This document shows positions 17,008-26,124 of a stretch of 64,000 nt of DNA, piece by piece; the stretch's first letter is position 1, and each line of letters opens with the position of its first letter. This DNA comes from Enterobacter soli ATCC BAA-2102 (lineage in GTDB: Bacteria > Pseudomonadota > Gammaproteobacteria > Enterobacterales > Enterobacteriaceae), in assembly GCF_001654845.1 (NCBI RefSeq), contig NZ_LXES01000045.1:62001-126000 (forward strand), read 5' to 3'. The translations under genes were made by a program, and so were the position numbers. Below the pieces are notes generated by a model that did no database searches, was not told the origin of the DNA, and worked only from the letters and a program-made list of their open reading frames with translations.

Positions 17008-18597
17008 ATGAACCTAACGCAAATTTCTCGCCGTATTGCGCAGCGCATCATTCCACGTCAGTTTGGATTGCTGGCCGGCATCTTTTGTATTATTGGGCTT
17101 TTCTCCGCACTGCAACTTTCCTCTTCATTCTTGCTTACCGCCTCTCTTCGCGAAGCACAACGCAACGAACAGCATAATCAGCTGGCCTACCAGCAACAGG
17201 GAAAGCTGGATCAGGCGCGCGTGTCATTGCTGGCCGCCAGCGATTTACTGAACCGCTCGGGTGTGTACTTTATGCAGGATAAAGAGACGGGCTCTGACGG
17301 CAGCTGGCACAGCCTGATGGATGAAGCGCAAAAGGCGCTCGATGCATCGCAGCAGGCGTGGAAAGCATGGCTGGCGATGAGCCCGCCGAAAGATGAAGCG
17401 CTGGTGAACAGCTACCAGCTTTTCTATGGCGCCATCAAAGAGCAGGCCGAAGGGCTTATCAAAACCAATTCCATCGATGCCTTTTTCGCGGTACCCGCAC
17501 AGGCTTTTCAGACCGATTTCAACGATAACTATGCCCGCTTCCAGCAGATAAGCGAAAAGCAGGCCACAGAGGGGCGACAATCCTTAATGGAGCGCCTGTC
17601 CGGGTTACAAACGTTGTTCCTGTTTGCCCCGCTGGTGCTGCTGGCGATTGTGATTGTGGTCTGGTTTGGTATGGCCAAGTGGGTCATTACCCCGCTGCGT
17701 CGTCTGATTGGCCATATTAATCAGCTTGCGGCGGGGGATTTGTCTGCCAGTTCGCCGGATGTGACACACTTTAACCGTGAAATAGGGCAACTGAGCGACA
17801 GCATTTTCACCATGCAGCAGGGATTACAGCAACTGGTTACCCAGGTGAGTGAGGCAACCACCTCAATGGTTGAGAATATTGGTTCGCTTGCGCAGGGTAA
17901 TCAGAAGCTGTATCAGCAGTCGGCGCGCCAGGCAAAAGAGCTGGAAGAGGTGACGGCGCATATTGCCTCGCTAGAAACTCATGTCGAGGGCAATACCGGT
18001 TATGCAAAGCTTGCCAGTTCACGGGCTGATGAAGCGCGGGAAGCGGCAGCCGGTGGCGATCAGATGATGTCCACGGTTAATGCCTCAATGCAGGCGATCG
18101 TTGAGCGATCGTCAGAAATGCGCGGGATCGTCTCTATGATCGACAACGTGGCGTTTCAGACCAACATTCTGGCGCTGAATGCGGCCATTGAGGCGGCTCA
18201 TGCAGGTAATCAGGGGCGGGGCTTTGCGGTGGTTGCCAGAGAAGTAGGATTACTGGCGCGTAAAAGCAGCCATTCGACCCAAACGATTCAGGAGCTGATT
18301 AATCACTCCTTGCAGGGGATAGAAGACGGATCGAAAGCGGTGACCCGTCTTGAGGATAATCTGCAACAGGTGACCGGACTGGTGGGGAATTTAAGCAGTT
18401 TACTGAATGATATCTCGGTGGCCACCATGAGCCAGGGGGAGAGTATTCATCTGATGACCCGTCAGCTTCAGGCGCTAAACCAGGTATCACGTCAGACGGA
18501 TGTGCTGGTGTCTGGCGCGTCACAGGCTTCCGATCGTTTGCATCAGGAGTCCGACATTTTACTCCAGGCGGTATCGCGTTTTCGACTTCCCGCCTGA
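17008..18597 (+). CDS. Methyl-accepting chemotaxis protein
   Basis: This 529-residue transducer has a first membrane segment at about 20-43, a periplasmic Tar-type ligand domain to about 200, a second segment near 208-230, HAMP after it, and a signalling domain. The hairpin tip is IDNVAFQTNILALNAAIEAA and GRGFAVVAREVGLLARKS. The C-terminus ends RFRLPA without the NWETF pentapeptide that recruits CheR, so it would rely on other receptors for methylation. The start at 17008 is chosen because the upstream part of the open frame overlaps sad; the ribosome site is weak. In E. coli sad and glsB are adjacent, so this gene is an insertion. Confidence 0.88.
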   Translation: MNLTQISRRIAQRIIPRQFGLLAGIFCIIGLFSALQLSSSFLLTASLREAQRNEQHNQLAYQQQGKLDQARVSLLAASDLLNRSGVYFMQDKETGSDGSWHSLMDEAQKALDASQQAWKAWLAMSPPKDEALVNSYQLFYGAIKEQAEGLIKTNSIDAFFAVPAQAFQTDFNDNYARFQQISEKQATEGRQSLMERLSGLQTLFLFAPLVLLAIVIVVWFGMAKWVITPLRRLIGHINQLAAGDLSASSPDVTHFNREIGQLSDSIFTMQQGLQQLVTQVSEATTSMVENIGSLAQGNQKLYQQSARQAKELEEVTAHIASLETHVEGNTGYAKLASSRADEAREAAAGGDQMMSTVNASMQAIVERSSEMRGIVSMIDNVAFQTNILALNAAIEAAHAGNQGRGFAVVAREVGLLARKSSHSTQTIQELINHSLQGIEDGSKAVTRLEDNLQQVTGLVGNLSSLLNDISVATMSQGESIHLMTRQLQALNQVSRQTDVLVSGASQASDRLHQESDILLQAVSRFRLPA

Positions 18598-18659
18598 CGT
18601 GATAGATAAGCCTCTGTTATACTCGCAGCCCGTTTTAGCCTGAGGGCAAGGAGCAAAGT

Positions 18660-19586
18660 GTGGCTGCGGTCATCCATAATGAGATGCTGGAAGAGATTCT
18701 GGCGCAGGTTCGTCCATTACTGGGACAGGGGAAGGTTGCCGACTATATTCCGGCGCTGGCATCGGTCAGCGGCAATAAACTCGGCATCGCCATTTGTACG
18801 GTGGATGGACAGCGCTATCAGGCAGGAGACGCCACAGAACGCTTTTCTATTCAGTCGATTTCGAAAGTGCTGAGTCTGGTGGCGGCAATGCGCCAGTACG
18901 ACGAAGATGAGATCTGGCAGCGCGTGGGTAAGGATCCGTCCGGACAGTCCTTTAACTCACTGCTTCAGCTGGAAATTGAACACGGCAAACCGCGTAACCC
19001 CTTTATTAATGCCGGGGCGCTGGTGGTGTGCGATATGCTGCAAAGCCGCCTGAGTGCGCCGCGTCAGCGAATGCTCGAAATTGTCCGTTTGCTCTGCGGT
19101 GTGCCGGATATTACCTACGATCCCGTTGTGGCCCGCTCTGAGTTTGAGCACTCTGCCCGCAACGCCGCCATTGCCTGGCTGATGAAATCCTTCGGCAATT
19201 TTCATAATGATGTTGCAATGGTTCTGCAAAATTACTTTCATTATTGTGCGTTGAAAATGAGCTGTGTCGAACTGGCCCAGACGTTTTTGTTCCTGGCGCA
19301 TCAGGGTTACGCATCGCACCTGACTCAGGAAGTGGTTTCGCCAATGCAGGCGCGTCAGATTAATGCCTTGATGGCGACCAGTGGTATGTATCAGAACGCG
19401 GGGGAATTCGCCTGGCGCGTTGGCCTGCCGGCAAAATCCGGCGTGGGCGGTGGCGTAGTGGCGATTGTGCCGCATGAGATGGCGATTGCCGTCTGGAGCC
19501 CGGAACTGGATGAAACGGGTAACTCGCTGGCGGGAGTGGCGGTACTGGAGCAACTCACGCAGCGACTGGGGCGTTCCGTGTACTGA
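18660..19586 (+). CDS. glsB: Glutaminase GlsB
   Basis: This 308-residue serine-dependent glutaminase hydrolyses L-glutamine to glutamate and ammonia. The SxxK catalytic motif is Ser66-Ile-Ser-Lys69, followed by NAGAL near 117 and SGVGGGVVAIVP near 261. Length equals E. coli GlsB (YneH). The start is GTG at 18660 with AAGGAG about 6 bp upstream. The stop overlaps the yneG start by one base (TGATG), so the two are coupled. Confidence 0.95.
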   Translation: MAAVIHNEMLEEILAQVRPLLGQGKVADYIPALASVSGNKLGIAICTVDGQRYQAGDATERFSIQSISKVLSLVAAMRQYDEDEIWQRVGKDPSGQSFNSLLQLEIEHGKPRNPFINAGALVVCDMLQSRLSAPRQRMLEIVRLLCGVPDITYDPVVARSEFEHSARNAAIAWLMKSFGNFHNDVAMVLQNYFHYCALKMSCVELAQTFLFLAHQGYASHLTQEVVSPMQARQINALMATSGMYQNAGEFAWRVGLPAKSGVGGGVVAIVPHEMAIAVWSPELDETGNSLAGVAVLEQLTQRLGRSVY

Positions 19587-19948
19587 TGTCGACACTTAAT
19601 CCGTTATTTACCCGACTGGCGCGTTCCACATTTCGTTCGCGCTTTCGCCTGGGACCTAAAGAGCGGCAATACTGTTGGGATAAAGGTGCTGACACCATTG
19701 ACCAGCACGCCGCGGACTTCGTCGCTAAAAGACTGGCGCCTGCTTATCCGGCGAATGACGGAAAACAAACGCCCATGCGCGGCCATCCGGTATTTATCGC
19801 ACAACATGCTACTGCAACCTGTTGTCGGGGGTGCCTGGAAAAATGGCACCATATCCCGCAGGGCGAAGTGCTTGATGCACAGCAACAACAATATATTGTT
19901 GGCGTAATACATCACTGGCTGGTATTGCAGATGAACCCCCAAAATTGA
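19586..19948 (+). CDS. yneG: YneG family protein (DUF4186)
   Basis: This 120-residue conserved cytoplasmic protein is of unknown function and closely similar to E. coli YneG. It has a Cys-rich segment ATATCCRGCLEKWH near residues 71-84 that could bind metal, followed by IPQG. It is translationally coupled to glsB, as in E. coli. No catalytic role can be assigned from sequence. Confidence 0.88.
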   Translation: MSTLNPLFTRLARSTFRSRFRLGPKERQYCWDKGADTIDQHAADFVAKRLAPAYPANDGKQTPMRGHPVFIAQHATATCCRGCLEKWHHIPQGEVLDAQQQQYIVGVIHHWLVLQMNPQN

Positions 19949-20056
19949 CGAGTTATTATCCGGTTCTATATGTGCTATAGATGGATGTTAGGTTATTCCC
20001 ATTCATGCTGATGACCACAAATAATTGCGACAAGCAATTATATGGATTGATATTTA

Positions 20057-21502
20057 ATGTCTTCTGCAATCGCGTCGTTCAAGCTTTTTCTTCCAGATAG
20101 CCCTCTGCGAAATGCGGTGGGGATATTCGTGCTCACCACGTTGTTTTATTTTGTGGGGGCTGAGTTGCGCCTGGTGGAAGCGTTATCTCTCTTCTGGCCG
20201 CTGAATGGCGTAATGGCGGGGGTATTTGCCCGTTACACGTATCTTAATCGTCTGCATTATTACGCGGTGTCGTATGTCGCCATGCTGATGTACGACGCGG
20301 TCACCACCAGTTGGGGGATCGCGTCGGTAGTGATCAACCTGTCGAATATGGTCTTTATTGTGATCGTGGCCTTGCTGGTCATGCGTGACAAGCGGCTGCT
20401 GAAGGGCAGACCAGACCCGATTAATGCGCTGCGATTGTTTAATTACTGCCTGATCGCGGCCGTGTTCTGCGCATTGCTGGGGGCGTTTGGTTCGGTCGGG
20501 ATTGACAGTAAAACCTTCTGGCCACTGTTTGCGGACTGGTTTAGCGAGCAGTTCTCAACCGGGGTGTTGATTGTGCCTTGTATGCTGACGGTGAAAATGC
20601 CGCAGCGGTTTATTCCGTCCTTGCCTGCACCGGAAAAATGCTTACCGGTTCTGGCGTTGATTATTTCGGTTGTGGCATCGGTTGTCATTGGTGGCGCCGG
20701 TAGCCTGGCTTTTCCGCTGCCTGCGCTTATCTGGTGTGCCGTGCGCTATTCGCTGCCCGCGACCTGTCTGCTGACCTTCCTGACGGGCGCCGTCGAAGTG
20801 ATCCTGGTGGCGAACTCAATTATCAATATTGCCGTTGCAACGCCGCTTTCCACGCCACTGATGTTTTCTGCTCGTCTTGGTATTGCGACGATGGCTATCT
20901 GCCCGGTGATGGTTTCCGTCAGTGTGGCTGCTATTAACTCGCTGATTAAACAAGTTTCGCTACGTGCCGATTTCGATTTTCTGACCCATGTCTATTCCCG
21001 TTCGGGCCTGTATGAAGCGCTTAAGCGTGAAGAGGCTCATCGCCATCCTCGTTACCTGACGGTGATGCTGCTGGATATCGATTACTTCAAGAGTATTAAC
21101 GATAACTACGGTCATGAGTGCGGGGACCGGGTACTGGCGACCTTTGCCCAGAAAGTGCAAAAGGTGGTGGGTGAAGAAGGGATGGTGGCACGCATGGGCG
21201 GCGAAGAGTTCGCGGTTGTGGTGAATTCCGGCGACGCCCGTAAAGGCATTGAACTGGCCGAACGTATTAGAGTTTCGATAGCGAACCATCCGTTTATCTG
21301 GCGGCAACAAACGCTGTTTATTACCGTGAGCATCGGTCTGGGGAGCGGTAAGTCGGAATCCTGGCAGCTGACAGAGGTCTTTACCCGGCTGATGGCCGAG
21401 GCGGACGATTATCTGTATCGTTCGAAAAAAGCAGGGCGAAATCGTACCAGTGCACGTTTGTCAGACGATTTGATCGTGGCGGAACCTGAGAGTGGAACAT
21501 AA
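20057..21502 (+). CDS. dgcF: MASE1-GGDEF diguanylate cyclase DgcF
   Basis: This 481-residue inner-membrane diguanylate cyclase has an N-terminal MASE1 domain with about eight hydrophobic segments (residues 15-300) and a C-terminal GGDEF domain. The active-site motif is MGGEEF near residue 383, so it should make c-di-GMP. The position of the inhibitory I-site (RxxD) reads GEEG, so product inhibition at that site is probably absent. It matches E. coli DgcF (YneF) in domain plan and place between yneG and uxaB. Two more cyclase genes follow. Confidence 0.9.
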   Translation: MSSAIASFKLFLPDSPLRNAVGIFVLTTLFYFVGAELRLVEALSLFWPLNGVMAGVFARYTYLNRLHYYAVSYVAMLMYDAVTTSWGIASVVINLSNMVFIVIVALLVMRDKRLLKGRPDPINALRLFNYCLIAAVFCALLGAFGSVGIDSKTFWPLFADWFSEQFSTGVLIVPCMLTVKMPQRFIPSLPAPEKCLPVLALIISVVASVVIGGAGSLAFPLPALIWCAVRYSLPATCLLTFLTGAVEVILVANSIINIAVATPLSTPLMFSARLGIATMAICPVMVSVSVAAINSLIKQVSLRADFDFLTHVYSRSGLYEALKREEAHRHPRYLTVMLLDIDYFKSINDNYGHECGDRVLATFAQKVQKVVGEEGMVARMGGEEFAVVVNSGDARKGIELAERIRVSIANHPFIWRQQTLFITVSIGLGSGKSESWQLTEVFTRLMAEADDYLYRSKKAGRNRTSARLSDDLIVAEPESGT

Positions 21503-21628
21503 CCGGTGTAAGCGTAACCACATTAGGTAGAATGCGACATTGATGTTAACGATTCGCTGATAAATTGCTTGCTACGCATTTTTAAGCTCAATAAGATACC
21601 GCAAGAAATATATCGGAAAAATCGTGGC

Positions 21629-22684
21629 ATGAACGGAACTGACAAACTCAGTAACAATCCTCGCTTACCAGGAAGTCGGTTTGTCAAACGTATGTACCTG
21701 ATGCGTATTCTCGGGACATTGCTCTGTTTTATTCCGATCCTCTGCGTCTTGATCGAACATCAACGTTCAGTCTGGCTAATGATTCTGCTGGGGGCTAATG
21801 CCTTTATCTGGCCGACGCTTGCCTGGTTTCGTTCACGAAAATCACTGATGCCTCTGGAGACGGAACATCAAAATCTGGTGTTTGATGCCGGCGCGGGGGG
21901 CTTCTGGATTGCCATGATGGCGGTCAACCCGCTGCCCTCGGTGGTGATTGCCACCATTTTGCTTGCCGACCGGCTTTCTGCGGGCGGTTTTACGCTGATG
22001 AAAAGAGCCGCCGCTGCGATGCTGGGCGTGTTTCTTGTGAGCTGGCTGACCCAGGGAATGGCGGTCGATATGTTTGTCTCCCAGCGAACTATGTTCGCGA
22101 CCTTGCCCCTGATTGCCATTTACCTTATCGCCCTGAGCGTGCTCACCGACAGTATCGCGCTGCGTCTACGGATTAAAAGCCGCGAGCTTGAGCGCATCGC
22201 GATGATGGATCCGCTGCTGGATATCGCTAACCGACGTTTGCTCGAAAAACGTATTGATAATGAGCTGAAGAAGCTTCAGCAGGCGTGCCGTGAATCGGCA
22301 CTGATGTTTATCGACATCGACAATTTTAAGGAAGTGAACGACCGGTTTGGCCACAAGGTGGGAGATGCCATGCTGGCGACCGTTTCACAAATATTGCATC
22401 TGGCGACACGACCCGCCGACACCCCGGCGCGACTGGGGGGCGACGAGTTTGTTATCCTGCTGCCGGATACCACCATCGATGAGGCCCATATTGTGGCAAC
22501 ACGCATTATGGAAGCCGCCGCGATAATGAAAGATGTGGCGCAAGAGGCCGTGCATTGCACGCTCAGTATTGGTATAGCGTGCGCCACGCGCGACATGAGA
22601 AGCGTTACCGACTGGCTACAGGCCGCAGATAGCGCGCTTTATCAGGCCAAGCGTGAAGGCAAGAACAGAATATTCGCACACTGA
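21629..22684 (+). CDS. MASE2-GGDEF diguanylate cyclase
   Basis: This 351-residue inner-membrane protein has an N-terminal MASE2 domain (residues 15-175, several membrane segments), the sensor of AdrA/DgcC-type cyclases, and a GGDEF domain. The A-site is RLGGDEF near 286-292 and an I-site RPAD lies five residues before it, so the enzyme is probably active and feedback-inhibited. The start is placed at ATG 21629; a TTG at 21569 would give a longer reading without a better ribosome site. It is absent between dgcF and uxaB in E. coli and is likely an accessory insertion. Confidence 0.85.
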   Translation: MNGTDKLSNNPRLPGSRFVKRMYLMRILGTLLCFIPILCVLIEHQRSVWLMILLGANAFIWPTLAWFRSRKSLMPLETEHQNLVFDAGAGGFWIAMMAVNPLPSVVIATILLADRLSAGGFTLMKRAAAAMLGVFLVSWLTQGMAVDMFVSQRTMFATLPLIAIYLIALSVLTDSIALRLRIKSRELERIAMMDPLLDIANRRLLEKRIDNELKKLQQACRESALMFIDIDNFKEVNDRFGHKVGDAMLATVSQILHLATRPADTPARLGGDEFVILLPDTTIDEAHIVATRIMEAAAIMKDVAQEAVHCTLSIGIACATRDMRSVTDWLQAADSALYQAKREGKNRIFAH

Positions 22685-22737
22685 AAATGTCTCTGTTTAG
22701 GCTACGCTTTTAAGAGAACTAAGCGTCAGGAGACAGT

Positions 22738-23703
22738 ATGAAAGCACCTGAATTCCCTGCAAATGAAACGGAACGTCTGAACTCTCTGCGAGAGTCAGGG
22801 CTTCTTGATATTGATGGCTCAGAAGCCTTTGACCGGTTAACCCGGCTGGCAAAGCGTTTCTTCCAGGTCCCGCTGGTGATGGTCAACGTGGTGGCCGAAC
22901 ACGAGCTGGTGGCCAGATCTATCGATGGCACTGCCAACTGCACCTATCCCCGCAATATCTCATTTTGCGGTCACACCATTCTGCACTCTGCAGCGCTGGT
23001 GGTGGCTGATACCCATCAGGATGAGCGCTTTGCCGACAATCCTCTGGTAGTCGGGCAGCCGGGTATCCGGTTTTATGCCGGGATGCCACTGCGTCTTCGC
23101 GATGGCGCCAGTGTGGGATCGCTATGTCTTATCGATTACACGCCGCGCGAATTTTCAGATACCGATCTTTCCGTATTGAGCGATCTCAGTGCGCTGGTGG
23201 AGGATGAATTTGCGGCCATCAGTGCGGCAACAACCGATGAACTGACCGGGTTATATAACCGGCGCGGGTTTAATCAGTTCGCAAATTTTGCGCTTTCTGT
23301 TGCCCGCCGCCGTGCAGAGCCGGTGACGCTGGGATGGATAGATCTGGATCAGTTCAAACAGATTAACGCTCGGTTTGGGCATGAAGAGGGTGATAAAGCG
23401 TTGACCGCGATGGCTGAACTTTTACGGGCGTCGTTCCGCGAAGCTGATCTGCTGGTGCGTTTTGGCGGCGATGAGTTCGCCGTGCTGTTTGCCGATACGG
23501 ATGAGCAGGGGGCGTGGATTGCCATGCAGTATCTTACTGAGCAGGTTGACCTGTATAACGACCGCAAGTTGCATCCGTGGCAGCTGAAGTTCTCATGGGG
23601 CGTTAGCGAATTTGATCATAACCGCAACGATCAGCAGCAGTGGCTGAAAGATGCCGACGACAAGATGTTCACCATGAAGCGTCAGCGGGGGCAATCCCGC
23701 TAA
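22738..23703 (+). CDS. GAF-GGDEF diguanylate cyclase
   Basis: This 321-residue soluble cyclase has an N-terminal GAF domain (residues 20-155, with CGHTILHSAALVVADTHQD near 79-97) and a GGDEF domain (165-315). The A-site is RFGGDEF near 240-246 and the I-site READ sits five residues earlier. GAF domains of this subtype bind small ligands or sense redox state; the ligand is unknown. AGGAG lies 6 bp before the ATG. It follows the MASE2 cyclase by 53 bp and may share its transcript. Confidence 0.88.
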   Translation: MKAPEFPANETERLNSLRESGLLDIDGSEAFDRLTRLAKRFFQVPLVMVNVVAEHELVARSIDGTANCTYPRNISFCGHTILHSAALVVADTHQDERFADNPLVVGQPGIRFYAGMPLRLRDGASVGSLCLIDYTPREFSDTDLSVLSDLSALVEDEFAAISAATTDELTGLYNRRGFNQFANFALSVARRRAEPVTLGWIDLDQFKQINARFGHEEGDKALTAMAELLRASFREADLLVRFGGDEFAVLFADTDEQGAWIAMQYLTEQVDLYNDRKLHPWQLKFSWGVSEFDHNRNDQQQWLKDADDKMFTMKRQRGQSR

Positions 23704-23785
23704 CATAACAAAAGCCTATGCTTGCGCGCATTGCGTTAAATTATTGTTAAATGCAAAGTGAGGGGACTCAACACAAGGATATACA

Positions 23786-24313
23786 ATGACAACCTCACTG
23801 ACTCTCCACACTCTCTCCCGGGATGACGTGCTCACGCATATTGATGAGCTGGCCGACATTCTCGAAAACTGCGTTAACGGCGGTGCCTCCGTCAGCTTTA
23901 TGCTGCCATTTACCCACGAAAAAGCGTGCGCATTCTGGCTTGGCGTCGCGGAAAGCGTTGGCCGCCGGGAGCGCACCGTGCTGGCCTGTGCCGATGAACT
24001 GGGTGAACTGATCGGTACGGTACAGCTGATAACCGATCAACCTGAAAACCAGCCTCACCGTGCGGATGTCGCAAAACTACTGGTGCATGAGAAAGCGCGG
24101 CGTAAGGGCGCAGCGATGGCCCTGATGGAGGCCCTGGAAGCCGAAGCCAGAAAGCATGGCGTATCGGTACTGGTTTTGGATACCTCTACAGGTAGCGGCG
24201 CAGAGACGTTTTACCAGCGTGCAGGCTGGCAAAAAGTGGGTGAAATCCCACGCTATGCTTTAATGCCTGACGGCGCGATGACGGCGACTTCGGTGTTCTA
24301 TAAATTCTTGTGA
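23786..24313 (+). CDS. GNAT family N-acetyltransferase
   Basis: This 175-residue acetyltransferase has motif A at VHEKARRKGAAMALMEAL near residues 96-113 and a C-terminal FYQRAGWQKVG typical of GNAT proteins. It resembles tabtoxin- or GCN5-like enterobacterial acetyltransferases; the substrate is unknown. The ATG at 23786 is preceded by AAGGA. It lies between the cyclase genes and uxaB. Confidence 0.85.
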   Translation: MTTSLTLHTLSRDDVLTHIDELADILENCVNGGASVSFMLPFTHEKACAFWLGVAESVGRRERTVLACADELGELIGTVQLITDQPENQPHRADVAKLLVHEKARRKGAAMALMEALEAEARKHGVSVLVLDTSTGSGAETFYQRAGWQKVGEIPRYALMPDGAMTATSVFYKFL

Positions 24314-24341
24314 TTATTTTTCACAATTGCTTCATGAATTG

Positions 24342-24375
24342 ATCAAAACAGGGGTCATGGTCGAAAAGTTTTGAT
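24342..24375. promoter_or_regulatory. Inverted repeat upstream of uxaB
   Basis: ATCAAAAC (24342-24349) and GTTTTGAT (24368-24375) form a perfect 8-bp inverted repeat with an 18-bp spacer, 55 bp before uxaB. A TTACACCAATC segment just downstream resembles half of an ExuR/UxuR-type box. A control site for uxaB is possible but not proven. Confidence 0.35.
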
Positions 24376-24430
24376 AAGTTATTACACCAATCTTATCGGG
24401 CTGTATGACTAATCAAAAAAGGACCCCATT

Positions 24431-25882
24431 GTGAACACACTCAACCGTCGTGATTTCCCCGGTGCTCTCTACCCAGAACGTATCATTCAGTTTGGTGAAG
24501 GCAACTTCCTGCGCGCCTTCGTGGACTGGCAAATCGACCTGCTTAACGAACATACCGATCTTAACTCTGGTGTGGTCATTGTCCGCCCAATCAAGAGCGA
24601 TTTCCCGCCGTCACTGAGCACTCAGGATGGCCTGTACACCACCATTATTCGTGGCCTGAACGAGCAGGGCGAAGCCGTTAGCGATGCGCGTCTTATCCGC
24701 TCTGTTAACCGCGAAATCAGCGTTTATGACCAGTACGATGAGTTTCTGAAGCTGGCGCACAACCCGGACATGCGTTTCGTGTTCTCGAACACCACGGAAG
24801 CGGGCATCAGCTACCATGCGGACGACAAGTTCGACGATGCTCCGGCCGTGAGCTATCCGGCGAAGCTGACGCGTTTGCTGTTCGAACGATTCAGCCACTT
24901 TAACGGTGCGGCGGATAAAGGCTGGATCATCATTCCGTGTGAGTTGATTGATTACAACGGTGACGCATTGCGTGAACTGGTACTGCGCTATGCGCAAGAG
25001 TGGGCATTACCGGCGGCATTTACCCAATGGCTGAATGATGCAAACAGCTTCTGCTCCACGCTGGTTGACCGTATCGTGACCGGTTATCCGCGTGATGAAG
25101 TGGCCGCACTGGAAGCGCAACTGGGTTATCACGATGGTTTCCTTGATACCGCTGAGCACTTCTATCTGTTTGTTATTCAGGGCCCGAAATCACTTGCCAG
25201 CGAACTGCGTCTGGACAAACTGCCGCTTAACGTACTGATTGTTGACGACATCAAACCGTACAAAGAGCGTAAGGTCGCTATCCTGAACGGTGCTCACACG
25301 GCGCTGGTTCCGGTTGCATTCCAGGCCGGTCTGGATACGGTGGGTGAAGCAATGAACGACGCTGAAGTGTGTGCGTTTGTTGAAAAAGCCATTTACGAAG
25401 AGATTATTCCGGTGCTGGATCTGCCACGTGATGAGCTGGAATCTTTCGCCAGCGCGGTAACCGGTCGTTTCCGTAACCCATACATTAAGCACCAGTTGCT
25501 GTCTATCGCGCTGAACGGCATGACGAAATTCCGTACCCGTATTCTTCCCCAGCTGCTGGCAGGGCAGAAAGTCAGCGGTAAATTGCCTGCGCGTCTGACG
25601 TTTGCTCTGGCGGCACTGATTGCGTTTTACCGCGCTGAACGTCAGGGCGAAAGCTACCCGGTTCAGGACGATGCTCACTGGCTGGAACGCTATCAACAAC
25701 TGTGGACTCAGCATCACGACAAACAGATCAGCACCAGTGAACTGGTGAAATCTGTACTCAGCGTCAGCGAACACTGGGAGCAAGATCTCACTCAGGTTAG
25801 CGGATTGGTAGAACAAGTTACGCTGGATCTGGATGCCATTCTGCATCAAGGGATGCGTGACGCGGTCAAACCGCTCTGCTAA
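24431..25882 (+). CDS. uxaB: Tagaturonate reductase UxaB
   Basis: This 483-residue NAD-dependent mannitol-dehydrogenase-family enzyme, also called altronate oxidoreductase, reduces D-tagaturonate to D-altronate in galacturonate catabolism in the cytoplasm. It has the N-terminal Rossmann fold (IIQFGEGNFLRAF near 15-27) and the family motif KERKVAILNGAHTAL near 276-290 with catalytic Lys and His. Length and sequence match E. coli UxaB, and the neighbour yneE is conserved. A GH28 polygalacturonase-like gene 12 kb away acts on the same type of polymer. Confidence 0.95.
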   Translation: MNTLNRRDFPGALYPERIIQFGEGNFLRAFVDWQIDLLNEHTDLNSGVVIVRPIKSDFPPSLSTQDGLYTTIIRGLNEQGEAVSDARLIRSVNREISVYDQYDEFLKLAHNPDMRFVFSNTTEAGISYHADDKFDDAPAVSYPAKLTRLLFERFSHFNGAADKGWIIIPCELIDYNGDALRELVLRYAQEWALPAAFTQWLNDANSFCSTLVDRIVTGYPRDEVAALEAQLGYHDGFLDTAEHFYLFVIQGPKSLASELRLDKLPLNVLIVDDIKPYKERKVAILNGAHTALVPVAFQAGLDTVGEAMNDAEVCAFVEKAIYEEIIPVLDLPRDELESFASAVTGRFRNPYIKHQLLSIALNGMTKFRTRILPQLLAGQKVSGKLPARLTFALAALIAFYRAERQGESYPVQDDAHWLERYQQLWTQHHDKQISTSELVKSVLSVSEHWEQDLTQVSGLVEQVTLDLDAILHQGMRDAVKPLC

Positions 25883-25918
25883 GGCCTGAAATGCGCTTAT
25901 TCTGAGCGGACAGACACG

Positions 25919-25947
25919 AGGGGAACAGCACGTTTGGGCCTTCCCCT
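25919..25947 (+). terminator. Hairpin after uxaB
   Basis: AGGGGAA (25919-25925) and TTCCCCT (25941-25947) pair around a 15-base loop and are followed by TTATTTG. This is a plausible but weak intrinsic terminator 37 bp after uxaB. Confidence 0.5.
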
Positions 25948-26124
25948 TTATTTGAATAAATTATTAGTTACAACATACTATTTACTGCCTTTTTAAAAAA
26001 CAAACTTCAGCACCGTGCGGCCTGGGCTAACCAGTACAGGAAAAGCAATGTTCTATTAACATGCTTGCAACCGTGAAGGGGATCACGTTTAATAGCCGCG
26101 CTCTTTACCTTTCTGAAGCTGACT

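Noticed and set aside
25190..25849. Open frame of 219 codons antisense to uxaB
   Set aside because: It lies wholly opposite uxaB and has no recognisable motif or start signal.
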